The notes beneath the pieces are model-generated. The model was given only the letters and a program-made list of their open reading frames with translations. It had not been told where the DNA came from and did no database searches. Of a DNA stretch of 64,000 nt, positions 50,168-61,518 are shown in pieces. How positions within the stretch are numbered: position 1 is the first letter of the stretch; every line of letters starts with the position of its first letter. The stretch is from Stichopus chloronotus (taxonomy: Eukaryota; Echinodermata; Holothuroidea; Aspidochirotida; Stichopodidae). The DNA is taken from positions 18,369,415-18,433,414 of the forward strand of contig CM037840.1 in the NCBI GenBank assembly GCA_021234535.1, in the 5' to 3' direction. Both the position numbers and the translations under genes were made by a program.

Positions 50168-53100
50168 CTGTGACAATCAAAATGAAAACAATTCATAATC
50201 ATGAATCATATTAAATTACTAATCATAGTGATTAACGTGGATCATTATAGTCATTACTGTGAATCGAGACATTTCATATTTATTAAACTGATTTGCATTA
50301 GCCAATAGTTTTCATGTTCCACCAGTGGATCAAGTACCTAAAAAGGACAGGCATAATATTTTAGTATATATTACTATATATTAATCCTCACTTACTTCAG
50401 CACTGTCATGACAATATCAATATTAATTTTCCATCTCAGTGTGTTTTGATTCCTTACATATGAAGGGGGATCAAATCTGACACATGAAGGTCTTTTGCAC
50501 ATCCGTGCTTTTTACGATTTTATGAATTAATTCATGAATAAAATGAATAAAACAAAGATTATATTTATACTCTTACACGGTCTCAAATTAGGATATAATT
50601 ATGAAGTTTTCAATGTCATAAATTTGATTTGAGACAATCACGTCATCACAGTGGGTGAGTCGACCGAGGTCCGTCGTCATCTGTTTCAAATCAAATTAAT
50701 GACCGAAATCCATTTGTAAATGAGTACCAATAATTGACTTAAAACTGGCAAAATATCCATGATCAAAATATCGATTCTCCCAACCTGTTTTTCCTTTGTT
50801 TTACAGAAATAAATATGAACATGAAACATCTTTCCGACCATGTAACAATCTGCAGGCTACGCAAAAAATACACAAAACACAATGAGAATGAAGACTTAAC
50901 TTTGATTCCTTGCCGAAGGCATGCAAGGTATCTATGCGATCAGGATGGGGCACGCGTTTGAGTGTGTGTGCATGCACGTGTTCGTGCGTGTGACACCTTG
51001 GCTTGTAAACACCTCGGTCAACGGTCATTTTATGTCACAGATGCTTTAAGTATGAAAGGCTACTAAGGGAGATATCTCAACAAAATGAATGAGGCTAGAA
51101 TTTATACTAGTCACATTGGCAGCCATTGATGAGTCAATAATTTCTGTAATTTTATGGAGGTCAAAGATCATGTGAGATCAACAGAGGTCATACTTTAAAA
51201 ACCTTGTAAACGCGGTATCTCAATAAGAGAAAGTTGCTGGAACTTCAAACTTGATTTGTTGGTTGTCCATTGTACGTAGATGATCCCTACTGTTTTTTTT
51301 CATGGAGGCAAAGGTCATTTGAGGTCACCTGAGGTTAGTATGGAAACCTATTAAGAAAGATATCTCATCAATCGAATGTTGATAGAACTTCAAACTTAGT
51401 GTGTTGATAGTCAATCGTAAGTAGATGTTCCATACCATTTATTAATGGAAATCAAAGGTCATTTCAGGTGACTGAAACTGATGTTGCTGTTAACATTGGT
51501 AGACATTGATGAGCAGATGACGTCTGTCATTTCTTTTGGAGTTCAAAGGTCATGTGAAGTTAGCAGAGATCATTTGTAGACATGGCATCTCACAAAGAGT
51601 AAGGTTTTTGAACTTCAAATTTGGTATGTGTTGTCCATTTTTAAATGCATTTTGGACAGGAATCTCCAAGTCATTCTTCTTCTGTTTATCATAATTTGTA
51701 TTCACAGTCAACAATTTCTAAATGAATACAAACAATTGGAAAAAAGAAACATTCTAACTGAAATGGTTAGTGACTCTTTGACTAATTACGCAATGCTGAT
51801 ATTGTTTCCACGAGGGAAGAAGTGACCGTTTTGCTAGCGTGGCGAGTGGATGTGACAATACTACCTAAGTGAGACTCCCTCGTCTTGTCATCATGGAGGT
51901 ATGGCAAAAAAGATGTAAAGGATAAATATAGTTAAGGCTCCATGTGGCATTATTTGATGGCTAGCTGCAGTATGTGAAAGGACGCCAGACATCGCCGTGA
52001 TACCTTGAGTTTTAAGCAGCCTTTACAGCTGTAAGTGTTCTGTAGTCATTCGTAAACCTAAAACTGTACTGGAGTATTTCTGGTTGTTGCTCTTACTTCT
52101 AAAATTTCAAAAACTTTTTTCTTCAATTTTTTTTTACTTTCTTTTCTTACCACGTCATAGATACCATGCTTTTGACTTTAAGAAAATTAAATATAGGCAG
52201 TTTTGAGCAGACCTATGAACACAATTACTTTTCATTTCCAAGGTGTGTTTTCATTACCAGTGTAACCTGTTGTAGTTTAAAGAAACTCATTGATTTGGTT
52301 TTGTTAATTTTGTGACATGGAAAGAGTGCATGCCAATAATTCTAATTAGCCTCATTAGTCATGTATCCCTGCTTTTCTTAAAAATGTGAGAAATTTTATT
52401 TTTTTACGAGCATTTGTCCATGCTGAGTTCTGTGTGGAAGGATCTCCTAGTTTGATCATTTACCATCAACATATGAGGAATACACAATAGATGTGGCACA
52501 ATATTTGAAATTTCGTGAAGCAATTCAACGGGACTCTTTAAAATTTGTCAGCGAAATTTGTATTATGATGGGTGATATAAAGGCTTTCGTTACACAATAC
52601 TTTGCATAATCTCTGAAAATTAAAGTATTCCCGATAGAGTGTACACACACTCTAACTCACAAAGGGTAAAGCACCATTGATTTGAATAAAGTTTGAACCT
52701 TCAAAAAATGTAAATGTTAGGCCACTTATTTAATGCCATGAGATAAAGAGTGATGTTTTTTTGCACAACTGGATTCGTGTTGATGCTAACTTCAACTAGT
52801 ATTTTATTTCTGTTTTTCATAGAGTTTGAAGTCTCTCATGGTCACTTCCAATGTAAACTGTTACATACATAGTGCTGCCGTTGGTACTGAAAAGTTGTTC
52901 ACTTTTACTGCACATACGTGGGGAAGATATATGCACTGTGTGAATGAGTGCAGGGGCTGAGGCAGAATCAGAAAAGTGGAAAGGGCGGATAACATGAGGG
53001 CTACCCTTAAGGTGGGCATATATAAGGACGGGCATGTGTGCACGTTACATGGTAAATACATTTTATAGAGCAAGAGAAGCGCCCAAAAATTTAGGGTCCT

Positions 53101-54408
53101 TCTGTAGGGAATGTGTGATTTACTGACTACATTCCATTTACTAGAAAATGTGTACCTCACGTATCCTGCAGAACTATATAACTTATATGTAGTTTCCGGT
53201 GATAAAGAAGAAAGTCCCCCATTTCCTCCTTTCCGTCCCCAGTGGATGCGTGCAGTGTTCCAACTTCCTGTCGGGGAAATAACCAGCAATTTTGCCAGCG
53301 CTTTACTTCCTTAAGATTCATTTTATTCTATGGGGGGGGGGGGGGGTGGAACATCTGCAAAGAGAAAATTCATTCTACTGTAGAGGGTGTACTTCAAACA
53401 ACCTGAAATTTACCTAAGAATCACTACTTAATGTGCAAGAAATTTTTTTTTGACATAGAGAGGGAATTTAGACATTCGGTCCACAGTCTATTCGCAGGCA
53501 GCGCAAGCTTCATATCCCACTACATGTTACCATAGTTACCATTTCTGTGACATTTATAGTTACATACGATGAATGTATTACAGCTACTGTAGTAGTTAAT
53601 CATGGTGCTGCTCTTCTTTTTGAAGGTCTGACCAATTTCTAATCCCATTTAAGACCAGGTTCTAATAGTTTTCAGCAAATCACGTTGCAGGAATTCAATA
53701 AAGACATTTATGAAACAAATACAGAACGATCAAAGTTAGGGCTCTTCAAATTACAGCTCAACCTATCATATAACCAAGTGAGGACGATCAAAAGAGAAAT
53801 ATCCTCTGCGTAATTTGGGCATGGAATCCATGCAGACTAGGAATCATGGTATGGAATAAGTACTAGCTTAAAGGAAGGCAACGTTGGCTAAGTTAATGGC
53901 GAACCACAATAACACAATACTTTAACAATCGTGATTGTCGTATTTTGTGAGTATTCGCCTATTGAAGCTGGATTTAGGGTTGTATTGACGATCGCCATGT
54001 CATCTACCTTAGGTCTTTGTCAGTGTTTCAGGGAAGAGAATTTAGGGGAAAAGACCACCTGTCACAAATTCTGATAGCCAACTATACATTCACCTTCCCG
54101 ATAATTGAATATGAAAATTGGCCCTACAAAATCCAGACTCTACAAGAAAGCCTAGCCGTCAGTGCAATGTTAAAACAAAAACAAAAGTCCAATAGGAATG
54201 GGTATGAATATTCATGTATGAAAAATGGGACTTCTGCAATGTTTTTCTTGTAGTAGCTATGGCATATTTAACCTTCAGCAACATATGACAAATTTTCAAC
54301 TAATATTCCAGCTTTAAGAAGTAACGTAAAGGGCGTCGCTACCAATTCTCACACTTGATTGCACAAATTATTATAGAAATATCAATTACATGAAGTATAA
54401 ATTCATAC
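50168..54408 (-). other. 4.2-kb receptor intron
   Basis: GTATGA to TTGTCACAG on the gene strand. It contains array copy D (50900-51650) and a poly-G run near 53332-53346. Long open frames at 52861-53289 have no recognisable domain. Confidence 0.7.
50900..51650 (+). repeat. nuclear-receptor-site array, copy D
   Basis: The leader CTTTGATTCCTTGCCGAAGG, followed by GCATGCAAGG (again a small hairpin), a TG/CG-rich stretch and CTTGTAAACACC are the same parts seen in copy C. Degenerate units follow, with cores near 51018, 51159, 51306, 51452 and 51542 (AGGTCAAAGATCA, GGCAAAGGTCATTTG and similar). Units match the alternating type of copy B more than copy C. No right inverted end was found, so the copy is probably truncated. 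Inserted opposite to the receptor gene. Confidence 0.75.
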
Positions 54409-54590
54409 CTCCCTGCATTTTCTAAGGAAGGTTAGTAAGTCACCGTACTCCATAAACTCTGTTATAAGATAGTATGGCTCCCTCTGAGTACAGCAGGCCA
54501 GTAAGGTCATCAAGTTTGGATGACTACCCAGCTGAATCATCAGTTTCATCTCATCCAATAGATCTTCTTTGACATCATCAAAGGCTCCAT
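54409..54590 (-). CDS. receptor kinase-like gene: C-helix, hinge
   Basis: Acceptor GTTGGTCAG and donor GTATGA. Reads DGAFDDVKEDLLDEMKLMIQ, then LGSHPNLMTLLACCTQREPY, then YLITEFMEYGDLLTFLRKCR and E. DLLDEMKLM carries the C-helix glutamate. HPNLMTLLACCT and the EFMEYGDLLTFLR hinge are characteristic of FGFR/Ret-type receptor tyrosine kinases. The first codon is split with the exon at 54831. 182 bp, phase 1 in, 0 out. Confidence 0.94.
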
Positions 54591-54830
54591 CTGACCAACA
54601 AATTAATAATAGCTGAAGTTCTCTACTAAAGCATTCTAGACAATAATCTCATTTCATTATCAACTTTCTTCACATAAATTACTTCAAGCTTCCAAGTTAC
54701 AGGTTGTAACATAATTATCTCGTTCAGTCGTTGAATTTCATCTTGTAAATATTTCCAATTTATCAATACCACATGGATGAATAACGTCATAATAGGGATC
54801 CCATCATGATTAAGGATGCTAGTAGCTTAC
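54591..54830 (-). other. receptor intron (240 bp)
   Basis: GTAAGC to GTTGGTCAG. Short, AT-rich. Nothing else seen. Confidence 0.8.
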
Positions 54831-55001
54831 CTTTGGTAGTTTTGACAGCTACTGTTAAGTATTCTTGATAGCCAGTGATCCCGTAGATCAGTCCCTTGTA
54901 GACTATTCCAAATTGTCCCTTTCCGACCTCCTGTTGTAGCGTGATTTTACGGTGACTGACCTCTTTCGATTTTAGCGCAGGACTAACACGCATGAACGGT
55001 T
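54831..55001 (-). CDS. receptor kinase-like gene: juxtamembrane and glycine-rich loop
   Basis: Acceptor TTAATTAGCAG and donor GTAAGC. Two bases complete Glu, then PFMRVSPALKSKEVSHRKIT, LQQEVGKGQFGIVYKGLIYG and ITGYQEYLTVAVKTTK. GKGQFGIV is the nucleotide-binding glycine-rich loop and VAVK holds the ATP-anchoring lysine. Both are intact, unlike the DFG motif farther on, so nucleotide binding may be kept. It follows the transmembrane exon directly (MKRK to EPFMRV), giving a juxtamembrane segment of about 25 residues. Confidence 0.93.
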
Positions 55002-55662
55002 CTGCTAATTAAGAAAGAAACATAAAAAAATATGGATGTAAATTACTCAGATTTTAAATTTAAGTCATTGCCGCAGACATATGGTGGGTGGCTCAGTTCG
55101 TGATGAGCCAGCTTATATTCGAATAGAATGTCAAAGCAACAGTAATGCTAGTGAGGAAAAAATCGCTGTCAAATATGCACACCTGTCAAAGCGGCAATGC
55201 ACTTATCACTTTTCACGCGATCACCGATATTTCTGAAATATAATAAGTTCCTGCATGATACTCAGTGTGCAGTAACTGTGATAGGTACCTGTGTTGCTAA
55301 TCAGCGAAGCATCATCAAATACGAACATTGTTGATCGTATTCATTGAACCGCACTAAAATCGAACAAACCAAATTCCCAATCAATGCATCTACTGTAAAC
55401 ATTCCACCTTAACATGTTATTTAAGTTCGAAAGGCTAGTACAGAAAAAAATATTGATTCAAGAAGACGAAAATGTCCTCACCAAGGAGTAACGCACAACA
55501 CTTATACTCTTATGGACGACTAAGTCCACTGCTGTTATTTCATCGAATTTTGTGGTAAGGACTAAGTGAATAAGTGGTTTTAACCTGTGTGGTTGATTTT
55601 GGCTCCATCTGTGCGGAGGAATTCCTCCTCTGTCTCCTCCTAGACCTCCCGTGTAAATACAC
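55002..55662 (-). other. receptor intron (661 bp)
   Basis: GTGTAT to TTAATTAGCAG. The donor is weak. A downstream alternative at about 55587 (CACAG before GTTAAA) would add an in-frame TAG, which argues against it. No repeats of note. Confidence 0.6.
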
Positions 55663-55803
55663 CTTTGCGCTTCATGATGACCACAAATATTACTACGCAG
55701 ACGATGATGAGGAGAAGTAGTATGATAACATCGAGCACTATTCCACTTTTTGGGTCTGTGTTTGAACTTCGTGGGTGTTCGATCGTTGTTGGCAAAGTAG
55801 TGT
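55663..55803 (-). CDS. receptor kinase-like gene: transmembrane helix
   Basis: Acceptor ATTTTACGCTAG. Reads (D)TTLPTTIEHPRSSNTDPKSG, then the single membrane helix IVLDVIILLLLIIVCVVIFV and VIM, with the stop-transfer KRK. A Thr/Ser/Pro-rich stalk precedes the helix. The exon ends AAAG before GTGTAT, and its phase-1 end fits the next exon exactly (KRK then EPFMRV). A read-through would hit TAG seven codons later. Orientation is type I: ectodomain before, kinase after. 141 bp, phase 1 on both sides. Confidence 0.88.
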
Positions 55804-56385
55804 CTAGCGTAAAATATAAAAGAAAAAAAAAAACTAAAAATATTCGAGGCATTCATTAACAAAAAATAACACTTTTTTTGATGCTAAAAAAATATGTTTC
55901 CAATCCGAAAAAATACAATACAATAAAAATGCTTATACAAATACTCATTCCGGCAAGTTTTCAGTCCTACACGTCTTCAGTTCAGTCAGAAAATAAAATA
56001 CATGTTTACAGTCCGAATATGAATTGTTCACTGGCTGTCACATAAACTTCTTACAAATTCTTGAACGTTTTTATTATCATTACAATCAAACCTACATAGC
56101 TCAAGAATGAACAAAACATCACCTGTACGTAAAAACATATGCCATACATCAACAACTAGAAATCGACGTACCCCGACCTGAGTGGAGTGAATATGTGGCT
56201 CAAACAGTGGAACAAGACCGTGTTCCCGCGAAGAGCTTATTAAATGACCTACGTATCATCTGAAAAAATCAGGTGCACAGTAAAACATCACATGCCGCTC
56301 GATAAACCGCAATAAACAATCATTATACGTACACATTTCTGAATTTCAAAAACCAGGCTGGTAAACAGGAATGTTAATGAAATAC
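55804..56385 (-). other. receptor intron (582 bp)
   Basis: GTATTT to TACGCTAG. AT-rich, nothing else seen. Confidence 0.75.
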
Positions 56386-56484
56386 CTTGATTCCCACTTT
56401 GATTAGATGACTTCCACGGGATGTCGTAATTCAATGTCCGATTAGAGTCTTGTCCAATAACTCTTGTATGTGGGTTTACCTCAG
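56386..56484 (-). CDS. receptor kinase-like gene: extracellular linker
   Basis: Acceptor CATTTTCAG and donor GTATTT, 99 bp, phase 1 on both sides. Reads (A)EVNPHTRVIGQDSNRTLNYD then IPWKSSNQSGNQ. Short hydrophilic linker between the SRCR domain and the stalk, with possible N-glycosylation sites NRT and NQS. It has no known domain. Support comes from exact phase agreement with both neighbours and good splice sites. Confidence 0.8.
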
Positions 56485-59400
56485 CTGAAAATGTAAAATA
56501 AACATTTAAACTGGACGTATAATTTTTCCATCTTATCTGCATCATTTAGAAACATGATGTCATTAAAGATTCACGAAGATCCTCCAATTCAAATTGGCTT
56601 TCTTCCTAAACAACATCAGATTTCACTAAATTTCCCATACCAGTGGTATATCTGGAACAGTGTGTTCTGAGGTGAACCCTTACAAAGTGTCACAATAAAT
56701 GCCCTAATAATTCTCACAACATCAGGTTATCACGTTAGGTCTTACAAGCTTTTCAGTGACTTTTTATATGACTCAAGATATGGTGGAAATCCAAGTTGGA
56801 AGTTCCAAAAATGCAAAGAAAAAAAAAAACCCAGCAATTTTTACTCAGACTAGCATAAAGGTAATATATGGTTAACATTGTGTTTTCTGGTAAGTCTTCA
56901 CAAAGTTTCAATATAAATACTAAAATAGTTCTCAAAATATGCTTCAATTTGAAATTTTAGTGCTAAAACGTTCTTTTCTAAAAAAAGAAAAAGATCATAA
57001 AATTTTACTCAGTTTACTGTAAAATGAACATTTGTCATCATGTACACGCTTACGAACTTTAAAATTAGTCGCTCATATATTTGCAAGTCCTCAAGAAAAG
57101 CCCACATTTCCCACACCCAGACATTCACACAAGCACAAATTCTGTCCTTACCCGTGAAGCTGTTCCAGATCACGTGTAAGTACAATACCAGTTTCGATCC
57201 CATGTATAGCAAATGCCCATATATACTGTTGCTGCCACCTCTGTTAGTATTACAATTGTTGCTATTACAACTGAGAGAACCACAATACCTCCCAAAATCA
57301 AGAAAACGCAATATATCCATCCCATAATTACATGAAAGACATTCCTTTGCTGACTCAACAAATTTTTGGAAAATCACCGTCTCGCACTATGAAGAACATC
57401 TGAAGTGCTGTTCAAGTAGTACATAGAACACACACACAAGAGTTAAGGTTAAAATTCCAAGCCGTTCACGAGTTGTGGCCTGTCGGAACTTTGGCAAGGA
57501 CCCCTTTCTTTGCATGCCCTTATTGCATAGTTATTAGGTTTAGAGTCTATAACTTCTCAAAGAACAAAGATACAGTGCGGAATGTTGAAATTGTAAATAC
57601 AAACAGCCATGATAAAGTGTGATGTAAGCTACATGAGGTGTTCGTATATGTGTACTTTGCAGTACGTTTACTGTACAATGCGCATGATGATTGATCACCT
57701 TCTATCAAAATGACTTGGCAAGAATGAGGGAAAACAAATCTTTGAAACATTAACCAAACATGGGAGTTTTGATGGTGTAATGTGTAACTCCATGAACAGA
57801 AATGAGAACTGTGCCCTTTACTTGGCCATACTCCCTTGCTAAATCAGATACATTTATAAGTCCTTTTGTTCAAAGAGCCAGTGCCAAAGATGGAAGAAAA
57901 CTTTGCAGCATGATAAAATGCAAAAAGGAATACTGCACTGTCTAGACTTCGGATTCGTACTATGTCACGACCCTGTTCGTGGGCATTGGACTTTAGAGAA
58001 TCACTCTAGTATCTGCTCCATTGTTATCAGAGTGCTAAGCAGGTGTTTCTGTGTGTTTCTGTGTGTTTCTGATGTTTTTCTCGTATCCCATCATCACTCA
58101 CCAACAAGTAGCTGCCACCTTGACCCACAAACCACCTTCTTCTGCACAACGTTTGATGCTAACGAGTAAAAAACACGAGACTTTAATCTAGCATCATACC
58201 CCTAGCTGAAACTCGTTCTGACTGTTCATGACGAAGATCTTTCAAGGCAACTCTCTGGGTGGTATTGGAAAGTCACCTTGGCAATTGAAATTGGCAGATC
58301 TCCCTCTGATACTGTGCCGTAGCTTTTTATGACAATCAAGATGATATCCATAGTCAACTTCAACTGTCTATGCCTGATACGTTTTCACAGATGTGTGACA
58401 AAGTTACCTAAGATATTTTGGCAGAGCCAGCTTTGTCAGGCATATTTCTTGTAACTTGCATAGTCTCCCATCTGCACATTTTGTAAACTCATGACCCGAG
58501 GAATCAGGGATATGCGTGACAAAAATATTTTGATCAGCAGCTTAGTGGTCTCACTTCTCTTCCATTTACGATTCTTTGCTGCCATTGTAACGCGGAACAT
58601 TACTCTATTAATCTCCTCTAATTCTGAAATGACAATTTAAAAATTCTTGATACTATTTCTATTAACAGACCCAGTTGGAGTCACATTCAAAGCTGTTCAT
58701 TCAAAGCTTAGTTTGGATGTTGGGAGTATGTGATGGGAATTGCTTAAAGAGTTTCCTCACAAAAAGACTTCCAGTAGCGCGGTAGACCTTTGGTAAAAAC
58801 AGTAAACTATCGTAAGAGTAGACTTGGGAGCCTGAGTCAAAAAGATTTAAGTGATTAACCATCGAGTTGCTTATGGGTGAAGAAACAAAGATCCTGTCCG
58901 TTTTTATATTAGAAGCTGTGTAATAGACCAAAATTTGTGAAATACTAATGTTCGTAGGTCATTTCTAAATTGGCGTCATAGTTGCGATTCATCTAAACTT
59001 GACGATGATACCATCCCTTTTCCATATTGAGGAAGCCTCCAGGATCACATAAGTGATGTCTTATACATTGTTGAGGGATGCACGGAGTCCTCGTTTTATC
59101 ACAGTCAATCCACCCGGTTTCAAATTTCATAACATCGTTTTCCATAATAATCATTCGCTGCTTACACATGTTATTATACGGATGGTTAATTTTCTAGTAA
59201 TGGTATTTCAGGTGGCACTTGGTAATGGAGGTCGTCAATACACTTGCATTATCTGTTTTCATATCTGCATGTACCAAGTAATGTGGGAAAAATACCCTAT
59301 TCTAGAAAGTGTACTAATTTCATGACCAATTTCTCTATGGGTCTACTTGCACTTCAGTACCCATTATCTGAGTTTCATGAATCCTGAAAGAGCTCTGGGT

Positions 59401-59765
59401 GATGTAATCGTGATCCAGTCTGCAGTAGATAGAGGCACTGAATATTCATACTTATTGAGTAGTCTGATATGTGCTTTCATAGTCAAGAAGAACAAATTTT
59501 TGAATGCTGGAATATTACAATAAGCAGATATCGTGTGTGCATCAAGTCAAAATTCTTTCATTCTGGAGTTTCCCAATACTCTCTAAGAAGCCCGTTATGT
59601 GTGTGTGTGTGTGTTTCAAATGCGTTAAAATCTCACCGTTTCTCGTGTACCAAAGCATGGAAAATAACATTGTTACCAGACATAATTACTAAGCTTAAAG
59701 TGTGCATAGGATTAAATATTAAATCACAAAAAAGAGAAACGAATTGTAATAGGTTATGTTCCTAC
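56485..59765 (-). other. 3.3-kb receptor intron
   Basis: GTAGGA to CATTTTCAG. A minus-strand frame at 57170-57361 is hydrophobic (GGIVVLSVVIATIVILTEVA) and could look like a second membrane exon, but the phases and the absence of splice sites argue against it. GTGTTTCTGT is repeated three times at 58045-58071. TGTG microsatellite near 59598-59613. Confidence 0.6.
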
Positions 59766-60098
59766 CTGAAACAGAAAAACAAACTACTCCAGCATCTTCA
59801 CTGTGAGAACAATTTGAGGTGCCAGAGCCATAGGAGCAGTCTGCAAGTCTAGACTCTGTTCCGATGCATGCTACATCATTCATAAGAATGCTGCCATCTC
59901 CTTGACCAAACGTTGCATTACTTGGAGCAGAAATAGCTGCAAGGAAGCCAAGTTGCTGACAGACAACCGTAGCATCATTTAAATCCCACGAATCATCACA
60001 GACAGTTCCCCATTCGCCATTGAGATATATCTCAACACGACCAGCTGTATCATTACCTCCTGCTAGACGAATGAAACCTTCTTGATCTATGTATATAA
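59766..60098 (-). CDS. receptor kinase-like gene: SRCR domain
   Basis: One complete scavenger receptor cysteine-rich domain in one 333-bp exon, phase 1 on both sides. It begins (V)[20 protein letters not shown] and runs through [35 protein letters not shown], then [40 protein letters not shown] and VVCFSVS. The [18 protein letters not shown] and HSEDAGVVC landmarks are all there. Six cysteines are visible. The cysteine of the usual LGC is Phe, as in group A domains, although single-exon coding is typical of group B. SRCR domains bind proteins or microbial polyanions. Here it is extracellular and next to the membrane linker. N-glycosylation sites NDT, NAT and NCS. Confidence 0.95.
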
Positions 60099-61345
60099 CT
60101 GAAAGACGAGCAAGCGACTTTTCAGAGCAGGTAAGAATGTTGCTATTTAGGTAAAAAAATGGAGATGGTAAGTATTATGTTGTTTTCAACAAGTTTGCTG
60201 TACATTGTGATAGTTGAAAGCTTTTCATTCTAACATTCTGTGACAGTATATTCAGACTCCAGTGTTGTGGATTCACAGTGTAAGCATGTCAGAGCATGTA
60301 TTTTCGCAAGCAGGTAAAAACAAGTCCTTTTTTCTCTTTTTGCCTTTCTGTTTTGCCTTGCTACATAGCAGAGTCTGGATATACTGGATTAGTGCAAAAC
60401 GTTGATTTTTAGAGATTTCTTTGAAAGTTCTCTGTAGAATATTACGTGGTACATGGACTTTTTATAATTTTAATTTTCCATGACATTGCATATTGGAGGG
60501 ATGGATTTATTGTCGTTAGTTTTACTAGAAATCTTTGAAAGAATTTGGTGAAGCATACGAGGTTTCAGTTGTTGTTCTGTTATTTGAGAGAGAGAAATGC
60601 ATTTGTAATCTGACAAAAATGATCATGTCCATGAACGTCAATACTCTTTAAAATTAAGTAATATGCTGCCACAAAGGTACGTAGCTAAGTGACGTTATTC
60701 AAAGACTGAAGGAGCTCATTGCTCTATATCCCATAAATAGTTTAATCCCTGCAAATTTGAAATTTTCGGGTGGTTTGAAATTTATTGTCTGAAAGTATTG
60801 TGTTGCAAGGAATTAATACCTGTTTTGAACGTTGTCTGGTGGGACTGCCTGATAAAACTGTTTTATTTGTCATTTTTGTGCATTCACGGCATTCATCATG
60901 CAGCATTTACATTAAATCGGCACTTTAATTTAAATCGGAGATTACTTAAACAACAAAATTTTAGAATGAAAAACGAAGGTCCTTCAAATAAACTTTAAAC
61001 ATATGTAGACCTCGACTGCACTGAAAAAAAAATCTAGCTCTAATGTAATAATTGGAACATTAGTTTACCGGGCTTTAATGCTGTGAACTCAGCCTAGGCA
61101 TCGGGCAGTAATTAAAACATTGAGCACACATACAAATAAAAATTACTTAGCGTAATGAGGCTTTGCAGTGACTTATTGGTGATCTTGGTGAACAAGGTCA
61201 TATTCTCTTTGGCAATGCAACGGTGTTATATGCATGCAAATATAATCGGCAGAGATAAGGGCATGATGTACGCCATAAACACCAACATAATATACAGGCA
61301 TGAGATTATTCATCAATTGAAAATTAAAAACAAAGTCATCCTCAC
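60099..61345 (-). other. receptor intron (1.2 kb)
   Basis: GTGAGG to CTTTCAG on the gene strand. The segment 61155-61186 resembles 63940-63971, suggesting a duplicated intron part. No other structure seen. Confidence 0.65.
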
Positions 61346-61518
61346 CACTGTTCCTGTAGTCAATGCAGCCTTGACAGTCACAGTGGTCTGGTGTAAATCC
61401 ACACCAGTTGTGAGAGGAGCAGCATGGGGCAATACCCTTACCATCGCACCGAGCTACTTCTCCATTTAATGCCAGCCAACGTCCCCCACAACGATTGTCA
61501 TTTCTGTAGGGAGGATTC
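61346..61518 (-). CDS. receptor kinase-like gene: hevein-like cysteine module
   Basis: Acceptor TTCCTTACAG and donor GTGAGG, phase 2 in, 1 out. Reads NPPYRNDNRCGGRWLALNGE, then VARCDGKGIAPCCSSHNWCG, then FTPDHCDCQGCIDYRNS. Eight cysteines in the order C-C-CC-C-C-C-C with CCSSHNWCG, which matches the CCS-x-x-G-W-C-G core of type 1 chitin-binding (hevein) domains, with one Gly replaced. Hevein domains bind N-acetylglucosamine polymers. Sugar binding here is inference. Joins exactly to the SRCR exon through a split Val codon. An exon upstream must end at phase 2 and was not found. Confidence 0.85.

Noticed and set aside
52861..53289. 142-codon minus-strand ORF in a receptor intron
   Set aside because: No recognisable domain, overlaps another frame on the opposite strand, and lacks splice sites compatible with the receptor exons.
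57170..57361. Hydrophobic minus-strand frame (GGIVVLSVVIATIVILTEVA) that looks like a second membrane exon of the receptor
   Set aside because: No acceptor and donor with phase 1 on both sides could be placed, and the exon at 55663 already supplies a well-fitting membrane helix.
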